From: Albidovulum litorale
Lineage (GTDB): Bacteria; Pseudomonadota; Alphaproteobacteria; Rhodobacterales; Rhodobacteraceae
Length of the DNA: 64,000 nt
Reading direction: 5' to 3'
NCBI RefSeq assembly: GCF_025751495.1
Contig: NZ_JAOWKZ010000002.1
Location: 1 to 64,000 of the forward strand
Position numbers and translations under genes: made by a program. The notes below the pieces were generated by a model, which saw only the letters and a program-made list of their open reading frames with translations, was not told the origin of the DNA and ran no database searches. Positions 25,327 through 33,894 of this stretch are shown here, in pieces. Each line of letters opens with the position of its first letter. The first letter of the stretch is position 1.

Positions 25327-26217
25327 ATGACCCGGCAATTCGAACCACAGAAGGCACGGGCAGCGGCCTGGTTCCGTGCGCTGCGCGACGAGATCCTTGC
25401 CGCGTTCATGGCCATCGAGGACGCGCATTCTGCCGGGCCTGCCTCCGACCTCGCGCCCGGACGGTTCGAACGCACGCAAACTCAACGCAAGTCTACCCAT
25501 GGGGAAGATGCGGGCGGCGGCTGCATGAATGTCATGCGCGGGGGGCGGGTCTTCGAGAAGGTCGGCGTCAATGTCTCGGTCGTGCACGGAAATCTCGGTG
25601 CCCGGGCGCAATCGGCGATGGCCGCGCGCGGTGTGCCGGGGATGGAAACCGATCCGCGCTTCTGGGCCTCGGGCATCAGCCTTGTCGCCCATATGCGCAA
25701 CCCCAATGTCCCGGCCGTTCATATGAATACCCGCATGTTCTGGACGCCGCACGCCTGGTGGTTCGGCGGCGGGGCCGATCTCAATCCCTGCATCGAATAT
25801 GAAGACGACACGAGCCATTTTCACGCGGCGCTGGCCGCGGCCTGTGACGCACATGATCCGAGCTATTACGGCCGCTTCAAATCCTGGGCGGACGAGTATT
25901 TCTTCGTGCCACACCGGGGCCGTGCGCGCGGGGTCGGTGGCATTTTCTTCGACGATCTGAACACCGGCAATTGGGAGGCCGATTTCGCCTTCGTCCAGTC
26001 GGTCGGAAAGGCGTTCCTGCCCGCCTTCCTGCCACTGGTCGAACGCAGGCGCAAAACACCGTGGAGCGACGAAGATCGCGACACCCAGCTTGTCCATCGC
26101 GGACTTTATGCCGAATACAACCTTGTCTACGACCGGGGCACCAAGTTCGGGCTGGAGACCGGGCACGACGCCAATGCGGTGCTGATGAGCCTACCTCCGC
26201 TCGCGAAATGGGTCTGA
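25327..26217 (+). CDS. hemF: Oxygen-dependent coproporphyrinogen III oxidase HemF
   Basis: The 296-aa enzyme decarboxylates coproporphyrinogen III to protoporphyrinogen IX using O2. Family stretches are all present: GGGCMNVMRGGRVFEKVGVN, VPAVHMNTRMFW, WWFGGGADLNPCIEYEDD, GGIFFDDLNTGNWEADFAF and the C-terminal RGLYAEYNLVYDRGTKFGL. Length is standard. The gene is divergent from the lipoprotein pair and is followed by a LysE-family gene after 7 bp. Confidence 0.96.
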   Translation: MTRQFEPQKARAAAWFRALRDEILAAFMAIEDAHSAGPASDLAPGRFERTQTQRKSTHGEDAGGGCMNVMRGGRVFEKVGVNVSVVHGNLGARAQSAMAARGVPGMETDPRFWASGISLVAHMRNPNVPAVHMNTRMFWTPHAWWFGGGADLNPCIEYEDDTSHFHAALAAACDAHDPSYYGRFKSWADEYFFVPHRGRARGVGGIFFDDLNTGNWEADFAFVQSVGKAFLPAFLPLVERRRKTPWSDEDRDTQLVHRGLYAEYNLVYDRGTKFGLETGHDANAVLMSLPPLAKWV

Positions 26218-26224
26218 GCAGGCG

Positions 26225-26860
26225 ATGGATGGCCTTGCCCTTGAAACGCTGGCGGCCTTCATCCTGACATCGGCGGTGATCGAACTGACACCGGGGCCGA
26301 ACATGGCCTGGCTTGCCATCGTGGCCGCGACGGAAGGGCGGCGGCCGGGTTTTGCTGCAGTGGCGGGCGTGGCGCTGGGCCTTGCAGTCGTGGGCCTCGC
26401 GGCGGCCCTTGGCGTCGCGGCGGCAGTGACTGCCTCTCCCTTCCTGTACGAGACATTGCGCTGGGGAGGGGTTCTCTACCTTCTCTGGCTTGCATGGGAT
26501 GGCTGGCGGGACGGCGGCGACGGGGTCGACAAGATGCCCTTTGGCGCGCGCATGCTGCGCTATTTCCGGCGGGGTCTGATCACCAATCTTCTGAACCCCA
26601 AGGCGGCCGTCTTTTATATCGCGGTCCTGCCCGCATTTACCGATCCAGCGGGCAAGGTATTGACGGAAACGATAACTCTCTCAATGGCTTACGTGGCCGT
26701 CGCGACCGTCATCCACGCAGCAATCGTGACCCTGGCCGGGCTCGCCCGCCATATCCTCGACGACCCGCGCCGCAGCCGGATCGTGCGGCGGGTTTTGTCG
26801 GCGCTCCTGGCACTCATCGCGCTCTGGTTCGCCTGGGCGACAGGACGGACGGCGCTGTGA
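26225..26860 (+). CDS. LysE/RhtB-family amino-acid exporter
   Basis: The 211-aa inner-membrane protein has about six TM helices. Signature features of the family are TPGPNMAWLAIVAATEGRRPGFAAVAGVALG near the N terminus and RRGLITNLLNPKAAVFYIAVLPAF in the middle. Members export amino acids such as lysine, threonine or homoserine lactones; the substrate here is unknown. It starts 7 bp after hemF and is probably cotranscribed, though no functional link is evident. Confidence 0.9.
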   Translation: MDGLALETLAAFILTSAVIELTPGPNMAWLAIVAATEGRRPGFAAVAGVALGLAVVGLAAALGVAAAVTASPFLYETLRWGGVLYLLWLAWDGWRDGGDGVDKMPFGARMLRYFRRGLITNLLNPKAAVFYIAVLPAFTDPAGKVLTETITLSMAYVAVATVIHAAIVTLAGLARHILDDPRRSRIVRRVLSALLALIALWFAWATGRTAL

Positions 26861-26931
26861 CGGACAAGGGGCCGCATTGTGCAGCGCGGCCCATGGCGCT
26901 ATGAGGCGGACGCAAGCGGACGGAGAACGGA

Positions 26932-27222
26932 ATGAAAGCGGCGGATTGCACGACGATGGAAGAGGTGAGGGCCGAGATCGACCGGGTCGATGCGGCGCTT
27001 GTCGCGCTTCTGGCCGAACGCACCACCTATATCGACCGCGCATCTGACCTAAAGCCCGCGCTCGGCCTTCCCGCCCGGATCGAGGACCGGGTCGAAGAGG
27101 TCGTCGCGAAAGTCCGTGACCGGGCCGAGGCGGAAGGATTCGATCCCGCTTTGGCCGAGGCGCTCTGGCGGCGGCTCATCGACTGGTCGATTGCCCGCGA
27201 AGAGGACGTAATCGGGCGCTGA
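26932..27222 (+). CDS. Chorismate mutase (AroQ fold)
   Basis: The 96-aa monofunctional mutase converts chorismate to prephenate. The helix pattern is MEEVRAEIDRVDAALVALLAERTTYIDRASDLKP. The active-site Arg and Lys positions fall in EEVRAEID (Arg) and the RASDLKP segment, and the last helix LAEALWRRLIDWSIAREE carries the remaining residues. The size and an Ile-Asp-Arg rather than a second domain indicate a stand-alone AroQ/PchB-type enzyme. A CGGAGAACGG Shine-Dalgarno sequence precedes the ATG. It is convergent with the glycerate kinase gene (3 bp apart). Confidence 0.88.
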   Translation: MKAADCTTMEEVRAEIDRVDAALVALLAERTTYIDRASDLKPALGLPARIEDRVEEVVAKVRDRAEAEGFDPALAEALWRRLIDWSIAREEDVIGR

Positions 27223-27225
27223 GCC

Positions 27226-28473
27226 CTACTTCAGCATCAGGATCTGGACATCGGCGACATTGGTGCCCGTGGCGCCGGTGATAAGCAGGTCGCCTGCGGC
27301 CTTTAGAGCCGCATGGCTGTCGTTGTTGGCCAAAAGCGCCTCTGGGTCCTGCCCGGCGGCGCGGATGCGCCCCGCCGTCCCGGCATCGACGATGCCGCCC
27401 GCCACATCGGTCGGCCCGTCGCGGCCATCGGTACCGCCCGAGAGGAAAACCCAGTCGCGGCCGAGATCGGGCATCGCAATCGCGACGCGCAAGCTGAGTT
27501 CCTGATTGCGTCCGCCGAGGCCGTTGCCTTTTAGGACAACAGTGGTTTCGCCGCCGAAGATCAGGCAGGCGGGGCGGTCCCTTGGCGCGGTTCGGGCGGT
27601 GTGGATCACCGCTTCAGCGGCCTCGGCGACATCGCCTGTGAGGTGGTCGCTGACGATCCGGGCACCGGTTCCGGCAGCTGTCGCAACAGCATCAAGGCTT
27701 TTGCGGTTCGAGCCGATCAGGATGTTTTTTGCTTTTGGCAGAGGGCGTTGCGGTTTCTCGGCATCCAGATGTGCGCGGACAGTGGCAGGCAACCGGTCCC
27801 ATATACCGCGTTCGGTCAGCAGGGCCCTCGCATCCTCGACGGTACCGATTGGCGCGACGGTCGGGCCCGAGGCGATGACCCGCAGGTCGTCGCCGATCAC
27901 GTCCGACAGGATATAGGCGGTGACCGGTGCAGGGGCAGCATGGCGCAGGAATCCGCCGCCCTTCAGCCGGGAAAGCTGCTGGCGGATCAGGTTGACCTCC
28001 GTGATCTCGAAGCCGTGGGCGAGGAGCAGGCGGTTGACCTCGGCCTTGTCGGCGAGCGTCAGCCCCTCCGCCGGGGCAGGGAGAAGCGCCGAGCCGCCGC
28101 CGGAGATAAGGGCGATGACCCGATCGGCTTTCGTCGTGTTTGTGAGACGGCTGATGACCTCCGCCGCCGCCTTTGCGCCGTTCTCGTCCGGCACTGGATG
28201 GCCCGAGGCCATGACCGTCGCGCCGGGCAGGTCACAGGCATTTTCATAATTTGTGATCACGAGCGCGTCGTGGGCGTCATCGCCCAACTGACGCAGCAGT
28301 TCCGTCGCCATCGGGACGGCAGCTTTCCCAATAGAAACAACATGATATACCCCACCCGGATCGGGGCGGGGCAAGGGATTTTCGGTCAGCGCCGCGCGAA
28401 GGGCAAGGGCCGGATCGGCCGCCCGGCAGGCGGTCTGGAACAGCTCTTTCGCCCTCTCGCGCAACGCGGACAT
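27226..28473 (-). CDS. gckA: Glycerate 2-kinase (GckA/TtuD, MOFRL family)
   Basis: The 415-aa enzyme phosphorylates D-glycerate to 2-phosphoglycerate, which leads to PEP in the serine cycle. The family pattern is complete: VVSIGKAAVPMA, TVMASGHPVPDENG, ALISGGGSALLPAP, VNLIRQQLSRLKGGGF, YILSDVIGDDLRVIASGPT, and the C-terminal MOFRL domain with GGETTVVLKGNGLGGRNQELSL and LSGGTDGRDGPTDVAGG. It starts 3 bp after the malyl-CoA lyase gene, so the two form an operon. Their place beside the other serine-cycle genes supports the assignment over a role in tartrate or hydroxypyruvate use. Confidence 0.93.
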   Translation of the reverse strand: MSALRERAKELFQTACRAADPALALRAALTENPLPRPDPGGVYHVVSIGKAAVPMATELLRQLGDDAHDALVITNYENACDLPGATVMASGHPVPDENGAKAAAEVISRLTNTTKADRVIALISGGGSALLPAPAEGLTLADKAEVNRLLLAHGFEITEVNLIRQQLSRLKGGGFLRHAAPAPVTAYILSDVIGDDLRVIASGPTVAPIGTVEDARALLTERGIWDRLPATVRAHLDAEKPQRPLPKAKNILIGSNRKSLDAVATAAGTGARIVSDHLTGDVAEAAEAVIHTARTAPRDRPACLIFGGETTVVLKGNGLGGRNQELSLRVAIAMPDLGRDWVFLSGGTDGRDGPTDVAGGIVDAGTAGRIRAAGQDPEALLANNDSHAALKAAGDLLITGATGTNVADVQILMLK

Positions 28474-28476
28474 GGC

Positions 28477-29454
28477 TCAGGCACCCGCGATCTGCTTGGC
28501 CTTCTGGACCAGCACTTCAGCCTGACGGATCGAGGCATAGTCGATCAGGCGACCGTCAAGCGACACGGCACCCTTGCCGGCTGCAGCGGCCTCTTCCATC
28601 GCCTTGAGGATACGCTGCGCCTTGGTGACCTCGGCCTCCGACGGGCTCATCACCTCATTGGCGAGCGCGATCTGGCTCGGGTGGATCGCCCATTTGCCCT
28701 CGCAGCCCAGAACCGCGGCGCGTTTCGCGGCGGCCTTGTAGCCGTCCGGGTCCTGGAAATCGCCGAACGGACCGTCGATCGGACGCAAGCCATTGGCGCG
28801 GGCGGCGACGACCATGCGGGCCAGCGCATAGTGCCACATATCACCCCAGTGAACCGCACGGCTGCCATCCTCAAGCGGGTCGGTCAGGACCGAGTAGTCC
28901 GGATTCACGCCGCCGATGATCGTCGTGCGCGCACGGGTGGAGGCGGCATAGTCGGCGACGCCGAAATGCAGGCTCTCGTTCCGCTTCGACGCACCGGCAA
29001 TCTCGGTCACGTTTTGCATGCCCAAAGCGGTCTCGATGATGTGTTCGAATCCGATCCGTTTCTTCAGGCCTTTCGCATCCTCGATCTGGGTCACCATCAT
29101 GTCGGCGGCATAGACATCGGCGGCGGTTCCGACCTTCGGAATCATGATCAGGTCGAGCCGTTCGCCGGCCTGTTCCACGACATCAACCACGTCACGATAC
29201 ATGTAATGCGTGTCCAAACCGTTGATTCGGACGGACATGGTTTTCTTGCCCCAATCGACCTCATTCAGGGCCTTGATGATGTTCTTTCGGGCCTGCGCCT
29301 TGTCGTCCGGTGCGACCGCGTCCTCGAGGTCGAGGAAGATCACGTCGACATCAGATTGTGCAGCTTTTTCAAACATTTGCGGGGCGCTGCCGGGGACGGC
29401 CAGTTCGCTGCGGTTGAGCCGCGCGGGGGCCTGTTCGATGACATGGAAGCTCAT
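28477..29454 (-). CDS. mcl: L-malyl-CoA / beta-methylmalyl-CoA lyase
   Basis: The 325-aa CitE-like TIM-barrel enzyme cleaves malyl-CoA to acetyl-CoA and glyoxylate, and in many Rhodobacteraceae also acts on beta-methylmalyl-CoA. Diagnostic stretches are RSELAVPGSAPQMFEKAAQS, DVIFLDLEDAVAPDDKAQAR (metal-binding acidic residues), LDLIMIPKVGTAADVY, FGVADYAASTRARTT and EGKWAIHPSQIALAN. The start MSFHVIEQAP at 29454 is supported by AAGGAC upstream. It is first in the operon with glycerate kinase. In the serine cycle it takes the product of malate thiokinase, encoded on the opposite strand 2.3 kb away. Confidence 0.94.
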   Translation of the reverse strand: MSFHVIEQAPARLNRSELAVPGSAPQMFEKAAQSDVDVIFLDLEDAVAPDDKAQARKNIIKALNEVDWGKKTMSVRINGLDTHYMYRDVVDVVEQAGERLDLIMIPKVGTAADVYAADMMVTQIEDAKGLKKRIGFEHIIETALGMQNVTEIAGASKRNESLHFGVADYAASTRARTTIIGGVNPDYSVLTDPLEDGSRAVHWGDMWHYALARMVVAARANGLRPIDGPFGDFQDPDGYKAAAKRAAVLGCEGKWAIHPSQIALANEVMSPSEAEVTKAQRILKAMEEAAAAGKGAVSLDGRLIDYASIRQAEVLVQKAKQIAGA

Positions 29455-29646
29455 GGGGAAAGTCCTTGGTCGGGTTGCCGTTGGGTAACGGGCGCCATTC
29501 AAGGACGGAAAAATCTTCGCCTGTCAAGAAAGATTCTTGCGCGACAGAATGACGCTGAGCAATGTCCAGAAAGCCATTTTCGGCGGTCGGCAAAGCGTCG
29601 GCGCATTGTCAGCAAAACGTATGGCAAGCGTCTGGCAGGTGCCCGG

Positions 29647-30300
29647 TCAGCGCGGCCCGGCGCGCTCGCCGGGCAGGCGCGACGAGTAGTAAAACGCGAT
29701 CGCCTGGGCCCGGTTCGTGACCCCGAGTTTTTCGAAAAGGTTCGACAGGTGGAACTTCACCGTGTTGGCCGAAATCTCAAAATCCCGGGCTAGGTCCTTG
29801 TTGGTCAGACCCTGCGACAACGCCTCCAGCAGCGCGCGTTCGCGGCGGGTCAGGCTGTGGATCGGGTCGGCCTGCAATTCGCGGATGTCGAGGAAGGGAA
29901 ACACCATCTGGCCCTGCGCCACGGCAAGGCAGGTTTCGAGAAGCTTCTCAACCGGCGTGTTGCGGCCCACGAACCCGGCCGCGCCCGAAAGCATCGCCTG
30001 CCGCGCCGTTTCGCCCTTGGGGTCATCGCCGTAAACCACGAAGCGCGGCGCATTGGCCTGTTCGCGCAGAACCTCGATCAGTTTCTGCCCGCCAAGTGCC
30101 GGGACATTCCAGTCGACGACGCCGATCCTGACCGGCACCCGCATCACCATGCCGAGAAACCCCTCGGCCGTGGCGGATGTCGCCACCAGCGAGAATCGGG
30201 GGTCACGGTCGAAAAGCTCTGACATGGCCGAAAGCACCAGCGGATTGCCATCTGCGAGCGAGACCGAGATCGGCTTGGCGGAAGGATCAAGGTTTTGCAT
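29647..30300 (-). CDS. Orphan LuxR/NarL-type regulator with a degenerate receiver domain
   Basis: The 217-aa protein has a receiver-like domain (about 10-125) and a LuxR-type HTH (about 148-205: LTRRERALLEALSQGLTNKD, then ISANTVKFHLSNLFEKLGV). Asp63 in VVDWNVP is at the phosphorylation position. The acidic pair is reduced to one Asp (SLADGNP), the conserved Thr/Ser after strand 4 is absent (FVVYGDDP), and the conserved Lys appears as Arg112 (FVGRNTP). No histidine kinase gene adjoins it. It faces the serine-cycle operon across a 210-bp region rich in inverted repeats and is likely the local regulator. Phosphorylation-independent control is an inference. Confidence 0.87.
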   Translation of the reverse strand: MQNLDPSAKPISVSLADGNPLVLSAMSELFDRDPRFSLVATSATAEGFLGMVMRVPVRIGVVDWNVPALGGQKLIEVLREQANAPRFVVYGDDPKGETARQAMLSGAAGFVGRNTPVEKLLETCLAVAQGQMVFPFLDIRELQADPIHSLTRRERALLEALSQGLTNKDLARDFEISANTVKFHLSNLFEKLGVTNRAQAIAFYYSSRLPGERAGPR

Positions 30301-30316
30301 TCATTGGCCTTTTTCG

Positions 30317-30394
30317 AAAAACCTACCCATTAAGGTTGGTCTAATTTTGGTATACCTCAGTATTCATACCGCTTTGGGTAGGTTTTTTCCAACC
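30317..30394. promoter_or_regulatory. Nested inverted repeats in the divergent serine-cycle promoter region
   Basis: AAAAACCTACCCA at 30317-30329 and TGGGTAGGTTTTT at 30375-30387 form a perfect 13-bp inverted repeat with arms 45 bp apart. Inside it lie GGTTGG (30334-30339), mirrored by CCAACC (30389-30394), and the 8-bp palindrome GGTATACC (30349-30356). A related ATACCCAAAA follows at 30402-30411. The region is markedly AT-richer than its surroundings and separates the regulator gene from the aminotransferase gene. It is most simply read as the operator region of both transcripts. A stem-loop of the whole structure is less likely given the 45-bp spacing. Confidence 0.65.
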
Positions 30395-30510
30395 AAACTG
30401 GATACCCAAAAGCAGGAGTAACGCAGGTTGTGACGCCACGGCAAGCCCGATTATCTGAATCCTGACACCGGAGCGATCCGGAGAAGGCAGATTTTGTGGA
30501 GGCCCGCCCG

Positions 30511-31758
30511 ATGAATGATACGACGATCTTCCCGCAGCTCGACATTCCCGAGACGCTTGCCGCGGGCCCCGGCCCCGGCAATACCGACCCGCGGGTTCTG
30601 GCGCGCTTTGCCCAGACCGGCCTTGCCGACCACATGCAGGCCGACGTGCTGCGCGGCATGGTCGAGTGCAAGGAGATGCTGCGGCAGGTCTGGGGCACGA
30701 AGAACACTTACACCTACGGCGTCGGCGGCACCGGCTTTTCCGGCCTCGACTGCATGCTGGGCGCGATCCTGCCGGGCGACACGGTGGTGGCTTTCGTCAA
30801 CGGCACCTTTTCCGGCATCGACGGGCTGACGATCCGCATGAAGGCGGCGACCCGTGAGGAGCTGGCCGCGAACGCAATGGACCCGCAGGCCGCGTCGGTG
30901 ACGATCGTCAATGTTCCCCACGGCCAGTCGGTGACGGGCGAGATCGTCGAGAAGGCGCTCAGCCAGCACAAACCGAAATGGGCCTTCATGGCGCATTGGG
31001 AAACCGGTTCGGGCCGGATCAACGACCTGCAAGGGTTCTCGGATGCCTGCGAGCGGCATGGTGCGATGGGGCTCGTGGACGCGGTCTCTTCCCTCGGGAT
31101 CGCCGACTTTTCCATCGACGCCTATCCGGGCGTGGTCGGCTGGGCGTCCTGCCCGCAGAAGGGTGTGCTCTGCCTGCCGCTGACCTATGCTCCGGTCAGC
31201 TTCACCGATGCCTACATCGCCCATGTGCGCGCCAATGGCTGCGCCTCCTACGTGCACAACCCGGTGCTGGAAGCGCGCCACTGGGGCATCATGGACGGCA
31301 AGGACGTACCGGCGGGCGCCTATCACCGCACCCATTCGGGCTATGCCGTCGCGGCTTTCCATGAAGCTTTGCGCATCACGCTTCAGCATGGCCGCGCCCA
31401 GAAGGCCCGCGACTATGCGTTCCACGAGAAGGCGCTCCGCGATGCCGTCACCGCGATGGGCTGCGACGTGACCTCGAACATGACCAGCCTTGTCGTCCTG
31501 AACCTGCCTGCCTCGCTTGCGGGTCGCGAAAAGGAACTGGTGCAGGGCTGCCGCGCCAAGGGCTTCGGCATCTGGCCGACACTGTCGGAGCCGGTTCAGG
31601 TCCGCATCGGCATCCTGAACCAACTTTCGGAACGCGCCATCACCGATATCGTCATGCGTTTCGCCGTGGCGATGAAGGAGATGGGTGCCGAGATCGACAT
31701 GGGCGCAGTGCAGGCAGGGCTGGACAGGCACTATCAAGCCGCGATGGCGGCTGAGTAA
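30511..31758 (+). CDS. sgaA: Serine-glyoxylate aminotransferase
   Basis: The 415-aa class V PLP enzyme converts serine and glyoxylate to hydroxypyruvate and glycine, an early step of the serine cycle. It opens [14 protein letters not shown], has the cofactor-contact stretches [15 protein letters not shown] and [10 protein letters not shown], and the Schiff-base Lys217 in [11 protein letters not shown]. The C-terminal [10 protein letters not shown] and VQVRIGIL are family-like. The start MNDTTIFPQ at 30511 is preferred; an in-frame start five codons earlier is possible. Alanine-glyoxylate aminotransferase activity cannot be excluded from sequence, but the operon with mtkAB, hprA and ppc supports the serine role. 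Confidence 0.9.
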   Translation: MNDTTIFPQLDIPETLAAGPGPGNTDPRVLARFAQTGLADHMQADVLRGMVECKEMLRQVWGTKNTYTYGVGGTGFSGLDCMLGAILPGDTVVAFVNGTFSGIDGLTIRMKAATREELAANAMDPQAASVTIVNVPHGQSVTGEIVEKALSQHKPKWAFMAHWETGSGRINDLQGFSDACERHGAMGLVDAVSSLGIADFSIDAYPGVVGWASCPQKGVLCLPLTYAPVSFTDAYIAHVRANGCASYVHNPVLEARHWGIMDGKDVPAGAYHRTHSGYAVAAFHEALRITLQHGRAQKARDYAFHEKALRDAVTAMGCDVTSNMTSLVVLNLPASLAGREKELVQGCRAKGFGIWPTLSEPVQVRIGILNQLSERAITDIVMRFAVAMKEMGAEIDMGAVQAGLDRHYQAAMAAE

Positions 31759-31792
31759 TTACGGAATAGTCACGGGCGGAGGAGGCTCGCGA

Positions 31793-32989
31793 ATGGACAT
31801 TCATGAATACCAGGCCAAGGAAATCCTTGGACGTTTCGGGGTAACGGTGCCCGATGGCGGGTTGGCCTACAGCCCCGAACAGGCGGCCTATCGCGCCCGT
31901 GAGCTTGGCGGCAACCGCTGGATCGTCAAGGCGCAGGTTCATGCTGGTGGCCGGGGCAAGGCCGGCGGCGTGAAACTCTGCGACAGCGAGGGCGAAATCC
32001 TCGATGCCGCTGACGAGATGTTCGGCAAGAAGCTGGTGACGCATCAGACCGGGCCCGAGGGCAAGGGCGTCTACCGCGTCTATGTCGAGGCGGCGGTGCC
32101 GTTCGAGCAGGAGATCTATCTGGGCTTCGTTCTCGACCGCACCTCGCAGCGGGTGATGATCGTCGCGTCCTCGGAAGGCGGGATGGAGATCGAGGAAATC
32201 TCGGCAGAAAAGCCCGAGTCGATCGTGCGTTCGACCGTCGAACCGGCCGTCGGCCTGCAGGAATTCCAGGCACGCGAGATCGCGTTTGCGCTTGGCATTC
32301 CGGCCAAGCTGACCCAGCAGATGGTGCGCACCCTTCAGGGCTGCTACCGCGCCTTTACCGAGCTTGACGCGACGATGGTCGAGATCAACCCCTTGGTGAT
32401 CACATCGGACGACCGCATCCTTGCACTCGATGCCAAGATGACCTTCGACGGCAATGCTCTGTTCCGTCACCCGCATGTTGCGGAACTGCGCGACAAGAGC
32501 CAGGAAGACCCGCGCGAGGCGCGCGCGGCCGACCGGGGGCTGAACTATATCGGTCTGACCGGCAATATCGGCTGTATCGTCAATGGCGCCGGTCTGGCCA
32601 TGGCGACGATGGACACGATCAAGCTGGCGGGTGGTGAGCCTGCAAACTTCCTCGACATCGGTGGCGGTGCGACGCCCGAGCGGGTGGCGAAGGCGTTCAA
32701 GCTCGTTCTGTCGGACGCGAATGTGCAGGCGGTTCTGGTCAACATCTTCGCCGGTATCAACCGCTGCGACTGGGTGGCCGAGGGTGTCGTCCAGGCGCTG
32801 ACCGCGAACCCGGTCGATGTCCCGGTCATCGTCCGCCTTGCGGGCACCAATGTGGAAGAGGGTCAGAAGATCCTCGCCCAGTCCGGTCTGCCGATCATCC
32901 GCGCCACCACGCTGATGGAAGCCGCCGAACGCGCCGTGACCGCGTGGCAGAACGACAAGACCCAGAACTCCAAGCTGAGGGCCGTCTGA
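31793..32989 (+). CDS. mtkA: Malate-CoA ligase (malate thiokinase) beta subunit
   Basis: The 398-aa subunit carries the ATP-grasp domain and the C-terminal CoA-ligase flavodoxin-like domain of the SucC/MtkA family. It begins [17 protein letters not shown], with [18 protein letters not shown] (nucleotide binding), [22 protein letters not shown], and [15 protein letters not shown] plus [16 protein letters not shown] in the C-terminal half. With MtkB it makes malyl-CoA from malate, CoA and ATP. Succinyl-CoA synthetase is the main alternative, but the adjoining serine-cycle genes and the malyl-CoA lyase gene favour MtkA. GGAGGAGG precedes the start. The stop overlaps mtkB by 1 bp. Confidence 0.92.
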   Translation: MDIHEYQAKEILGRFGVTVPDGGLAYSPEQAAYRARELGGNRWIVKAQVHAGGRGKAGGVKLCDSEGEILDAADEMFGKKLVTHQTGPEGKGVYRVYVEAAVPFEQEIYLGFVLDRTSQRVMIVASSEGGMEIEEISAEKPESIVRSTVEPAVGLQEFQAREIAFALGIPAKLTQQMVRTLQGCYRAFTELDATMVEINPLVITSDDRILALDAKMTFDGNALFRHPHVAELRDKSQEDPREARAADRGLNYIGLTGNIGCIVNGAGLAMATMDTIKLAGGEPANFLDIGGGATPERVAKAFKLVLSDANVQAVLVNIFAGINRCDWVAEGVVQALTANPVDVPVIVRLAGTNVEEGQKILAQSGLPIIRATTLMEAAERAVTAWQNDKTQNSKLRAV

Positions 32990-33882
32990 TGAGCATCTAT
33001 CTCGACCGCGACAGCCGCGTCATCGTCCAGGGCATCACCGGGCGCCTCGCGAGCTTTCACACCAAGGAAATGATCGAATACGGCACCAATGTCGTCGGTG
33101 GCGTCGTGCCAGGCAAGGGTGGCGAGACCGCCCATGGCGTGCCTGTCTTCAACACGGTGAAAGAGGCCGTGGAAGCGACCGGGGCGAATACCAGCCTCGT
33201 TTTCGTGCCGCCCCCCTTTGCGGCGGACAGCATCATGGAAGCGGCCGATGGCGGCATCCGCTATGCGGTCTGCGTGACCGACGGTATCCCGGCGCAGGAC
33301 ATGATCCGCGTGAAGCGCTACATGTACCGCTACCCGAAAGAGCGCCGCATGGTCCTGACGGGGCCGAACTGCGCGGGCACGATCAGCCCGGGCAAGGCGC
33401 TCTGCGGCATCATGCCGGGCCATATCTACCTGCCCGGCCATGTCGGCATCGTGGGCCGTTCGGGCACGCTGGGCTACGAGGCTGCCCAGCAGCTGAAGGA
33501 TCGCGGCATCGGTGTCTCGACCTCGGTCGGCATCGGCGGCGACCCGATCAACGGCTCGTCCTTCCGCGATATCCTGGAGCAGTTCGAGGCCGATCCCGAC
33601 ACCCATGTGATCTGCATGATCGGCGAGATCGGCGGGCCGCAGGAGGCAGAAGCGGCAGAATACATCCAGAACCACATGACCAAGCCGGTCATCGCCTATA
33701 TCGCGGGTCTGACCGCACCCAAGGGCCGCACGATGGGCCATGCCGGTGCGATCATCTCGGCCTTTGGCGAAAGCGCCTCTGAAAAGGTGGAGATTCTGAC
33801 GGCGGCGGGTGTAACCGTGGCAGAGCATCCCTCGATCATCGGCGAGACGATCGCCAAGGTGATGAAGAAAGAAGCGGCCTGA
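32989..33882 (+). CDS. mtkB: Malate-CoA ligase (malate thiokinase) alpha subunit
   Basis: The 297-aa SucD-like subunit has the CoA-binding Rossmann domain (SRVIVQGITGRLASFHTKEM) and the conserved GPNCAGTISPGKALCGIMPG and GRSGTLGYEAAQQL. The phosphohistidine is His251 in TMGHAGAIIS. The phrase DPINGSSFRDILEQFEADP is common to the family. TGATG at 32987-32991 couples it to mtkA. The hydroxypyruvate reductase gene follows after 12 bp. Confidence 0.92.
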   Translation: MSIYLDRDSRVIVQGITGRLASFHTKEMIEYGTNVVGGVVPGKGGETAHGVPVFNTVKEAVEATGANTSLVFVPPPFAADSIMEAADGGIRYAVCVTDGIPAQDMIRVKRYMYRYPKERRMVLTGPNCAGTISPGKALCGIMPGHIYLPGHVGIVGRSGTLGYEAAQQLKDRGIGVSTSVGIGGDPINGSSFRDILEQFEADPDTHVICMIGEIGGPQEAEAAEYIQNHMTKPVIAYIAGLTAPKGRTMGHAGAIISAFGESASEKVEILTAAGVTVAEHPSIIGETIAKVMKKEAA

Positions 33883-33894
33883 GGAGGCTTCCAG

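Noticed and set aside
27601-29793. A 730-codon plus-strand frame opposite glycerate kinase and malyl-CoA lyase
   Set aside because: The opposite strand carries two well-supported enzymes in operon. The long frame is a codon-bias artefact.
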